Below, piece after piece: positions 62,176 to 64,000 of a DNA stretch of 64,000 nt. The position numbers and the translations under genes were made by a program. The stretch is from Amycolatopsis solani (lineage in GTDB: Bacteria > Actinomycetota > Actinomycetes > Mycobacteriales > Pseudonocardiaceae). The notes under the pieces were generated by a model. That model worked only from the letters and a program-made list of their open reading frames with translations, did no database searches and was not told the DNA's origin. The stretch covers positions 496,001 to 560,000 of the forward strand of contig NZ_JAWQJT010000002.1 of NCBI RefSeq assembly GCF_033441515.1, read 5' to 3'. How positions within the stretch are numbered: the first letter of the stretch is position 1; each line of letters starts with the position of its first letter.

Positions 62176-62778
62176 GGCGGCCACCTTGCCCGGCGGGGTG
62201 GGCGGGCGCGACCGGGTTTCGCCGCGGCCCACGGTGGTGACGGGGTCGCAGCGGCTCGCGGTGGTGGCCTGGCCGGTGGCTCGCCCGGCGGTGTTCTGGC
62301 CGCGGCTCGCGGTGGTGGTGTCGCGGCGGCACGCGGTGGTGGCCCGCCTGGCGGCAAGTCGCCCGTTGCTGGTGCTGGTGCTGGCATGGGTGGCACGGGC
62401 CGTGGCTCGACTGGCGGTGGTCTCACTGTGGCTCGCGGTGGTGGCCTAGGTGGCGGTGGTGTCGCGATGGCTCGCGGTGGCGGCCCGGGCGGTGCCTCGC
62501 CCGGCGGGGGTCTCGCCGCGGCTCGCAGTGGTGGTGTTGCGATGGCTCGCGGTGGCGGTCCGGCCGATTGCTCGCGCGGCGGTGGTCTCGCCGCTGCTCG
62601 CGGTAGTGGTGTTGCGGCGGCTCGTGACGGTGGCCGGGGCTGTGGCTCGCCGGGCACTGGTGGCCGCGCAGTTCGTCGTGCTGGCCGCGCTCGTGGTGGG
62701 GACCCGGCGCGCGGTGGTGTGGCCGCGGCTCGCGGTGGCGGCCACCTCGGCGTCGACTCACCCGGTGCCGGTGCCGCC
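62176..62778. repeat. Degenerate ~25-bp tandem repeat tract
   Basis: A G/C-rich tract built on variants of GGCTCGCGGTGGTGGTGTCG. Spacings of the GGCTCGC core are 24-27 bp, often in a 51 + 24 pattern (62253, 62304, 62329; 62470, 62521, 62545, 62570, 62596, 62620). All reading frames look repetitive and none has a ribosome site, so I treat it as non-coding. One frame would encode a Gly-Ala-rich AARGGG repeat. Confidence 0.55.
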
Positions 62779-62826
62779 AATGACTCATTCGCGACCTCCC
62801 AGGTCCCCAATGAGTCATTCGCGACC
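62779..62826. terminator. Diverged AATGACTCATT-family element 3' of the second CebE-like gene
   Basis: AATGACTCATT (62779-62789) and AATGAGTCATT (62809-62819) pair, but the outer arms have diverged. It lies 31 bp beyond the minus-strand stop at 62857. Confidence 0.5.
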
Positions 62827-62856
62827 CCGCCCGCCCGGCCCGCCCCCGCCCCCGGC

Positions 62857-63999
62857 TCACTTCACGAGCTGGTGCACCCCGATCAGCACCTGCTGCCAGA
62901 CCGCGGCCGGGTCGGCGCCCTGCTCCACCGACTTGAGCGCCGGCGCCACCACCGTCTCCTGGATCTTGCCGTCGCCCGGGCCCTTGTACTGCGGTTTGCC
63001 GACCTTCTGCGCCTGTGCGACGAAAACCTGCCCGCTCAGCGCGCCGCCGAAGTAGCCGTTCATCTCGCTGAGCAGGTCGGGGGAGGTGAAGGCGTCGACC
63101 TGGCTGGGGAAGTTGCCGCTCACCCGGAACGCGTGCAGCTGCTGCTCGGGCGCGGTCAGCCAGGCGGCGAGCGCGGCGGCCTCCTTCGGGTGCGCGCTCT
63201 TGGCGGGGACGGTCAGGTACGAGCCGCCCCAGTTGCCGCCGCCGTTGGGGAAGGCGTCGGTGATCGCCCACTTGCCCGCGTTGCCCAGCCCGGCCTGCTG
63301 TTCGATGACGCCCAGCATCCAGGACGGGCAGACCTTCGTCGCGAACGCGCCCTGGCGCAGGCCGTTGTTGCCGTCGTCGGCGAACGCCGTGAGCCCCGCC
63401 GACTGGCCCTGCTTCACCGCCGTGGTGACCTGGTTCCAGGCGTCGTGCAGGGCGGCGTTGGTCTCCAGCGTCGACCGGTCGTCGCGGTCCAGGTAGCCGA
63501 CCGGGAGCTGGTTGACCATGGCGTTGAAGTTCTGCGCCGCGGAGTCGAACCACGCCTTGCCCTTCGAGCGCTTGACGTACCGCGCGCCCGCTTCGAAGTA
63601 GCTGTCCCAGGACGCGAACATCGTCTTCACCGAGCCCGGATCGGTGGGCAGGCCCGCGGTTTCGAGCAGGTCCTTGCGGTAGCACATGGCGAGCGGGCCG
63701 ATGTCGGTGCCGTAGCCGATGAGCTTGCCGTCCTTGCTGCGGCCCGCTTCGTACTTCCACTCCAGCCACCGGCCGGGCCGGACGTCGGCGGGCCCGGCCT
63801 TCGCCAGGTCGGTGAACTTGCCCGCCTGCGCGAGCACGTCGGAGAGGTGGCCTTCCTCGACGGCCTGGATGTCCGCGAGGTCCTGGCCGCTCTGCAGCTT
63901 GGCCAGCAGGTCCTGGTGGTAGGGCCCGCCCTGCTCGGTGCGGACCTGCCGCACGGTGAGGCCGGGGTGGGTGAATTCGTAGCCGGGGATCAGGTCCTC
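62857..63999 (-). CDS. CebE-like sugar-binding protein, N-terminus beyond the window edge
   Basis: The 381 visible residues lack the signal peptide and first strand. They align well with CebE: EDLIPGYEFTHPGLTV, GGPYHQDLLAKLQSGQDLADI, IGYGTDIGPLAMCYRKD, AWFDSAAQNFNAMVNQLP, GGGNWGGSYLTVP and PQYKGPGDGKIQE are shared almost word for word. It is thus a second cellodextrin- or beta-glucan-binding protein, probably leading or ending another ABC operon to the right. Diverged positions suggest a different oligosaccharide length or linkage. Confidence 0.85.
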   Translation of the reverse strand, partial: EDLIPGYEFTHPGLTVRQVRTEQGGPYHQDLLAKLQSGQDLADIQAVEEGHLSDVLAQAGKFTDLAKAGPADVRPGRWLEWKYEAGRSKDGKLIGYGTDIGPLAMCYRKDLLETAGLPTDPGSVKTMFASWDSYFEAGARYVKRSKGKAWFDSAAQNFNAMVNQLPVGYLDRDDRSTLETNAALHDAWNQVTTAVKQGQSAGLTAFADDGNNGLRQGAFATKVCPSWMLGVIEQQAGLGNAGKWAITDAFPNGGGNWGGSYLTVPAKSAHPKEAAALAAWLTAPEQQLHAFRVSGNFPSQVDAFTSPDLLSEMNGYFGGALSGQVFVAQAQKVGKPQYKGPGDGKIQETVVAPALKSVEQGADPAAVWQQVLIGVHQLVK

Positions 64000-64000
64000 G

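Noticed and set aside
62423..63769. Antisense/alternate frame with His-Arg repeats over the repeat tract and the CebE-like gene
   Set aside because: The repeat tract keeps every frame open; no ribosome site and no domain pattern.

Overview
The window is about 72% G+C by eye, has few rare AT-rich codons, many GTG starts and dense, often 4-bp-overlapping genes. The type VII secretion substrates with an EspG chaperone, the CebR/CelR-type cellulose regulation and the intergenic hairpins built around AATGA(C/G)TCATT all point to a Pseudonocardiales actinobacterium, most likely an Amycolatopsis or close relative (inference from recognition; no search was run). It looks like ordinary chromosome: I see no insertion sequence, phage, CRISPR array, tRNA or rRNA. 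64 protein genes are annotated, the first and last being cut by the window edges.

Layout. 0-8 kb: oxidoreductase/efflux/TetR group, then a MarR gene and two secreted alpha/beta hydrolases. 8-14 kb: a small membrane protein with a paralogue at 35.4 kb, a luciferase-like oxidoreductase, a secreted PL7 alginate lyase, a pair of small secreted proteins (beta/gamma-crystallin-like and aerolysin-like), a flavin-reductase-fold protein and a ketopantoate-reductase-family protein. 14.3-18.5 kb: a five-gene type VII secretion (ESX) substrate locus without the secretion machinery. 18.5-30.3 kb: acetyltransferase-transporter pair, SGNH hydrolase, Tat-exported GH29 fucosidase, p-hydroxybenzoate hydroxylase, a membrane glycosyltransferase, a PLP decarboxylase and its divergent LysR regulator.

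30.4-46.7 kb is the most coherent part: a general-stress island. It encodes SigF/SigB-type sigma factor, its anti-sigma kinase, a STAS protein, two GAF-ANTAR proteins, a CYTH-CHAD protein, a hemerythrin-like protein, Ku, UdgX, NDH-2 and many small membrane or DNA-binding proteins. About fourteen of its transcription units begin with a GTTT-N14..16-GGGTA(T/C/A/G) box, the known SigF/SigB promoter type, so the genes probably form a regulon packed around their own sigma factor.

46.7-64 kb is a plant-polysaccharide region: a sugar-acid dehydratase, the cebEFG-bglC cellobiose import and hydrolysis operon, the divergent repressor cebR, and a three-gene operon for secreted CBM2-bearing cellulases (GH48, GH5, GH6). 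The palindrome TGGGAGCGCTCCCA lies upstream of cebE and a one-mismatch copy lies just before the GH48 gene, so one repressor probably controls both breakdown and uptake. A second CebE-like binding protein starts beyond the right edge.
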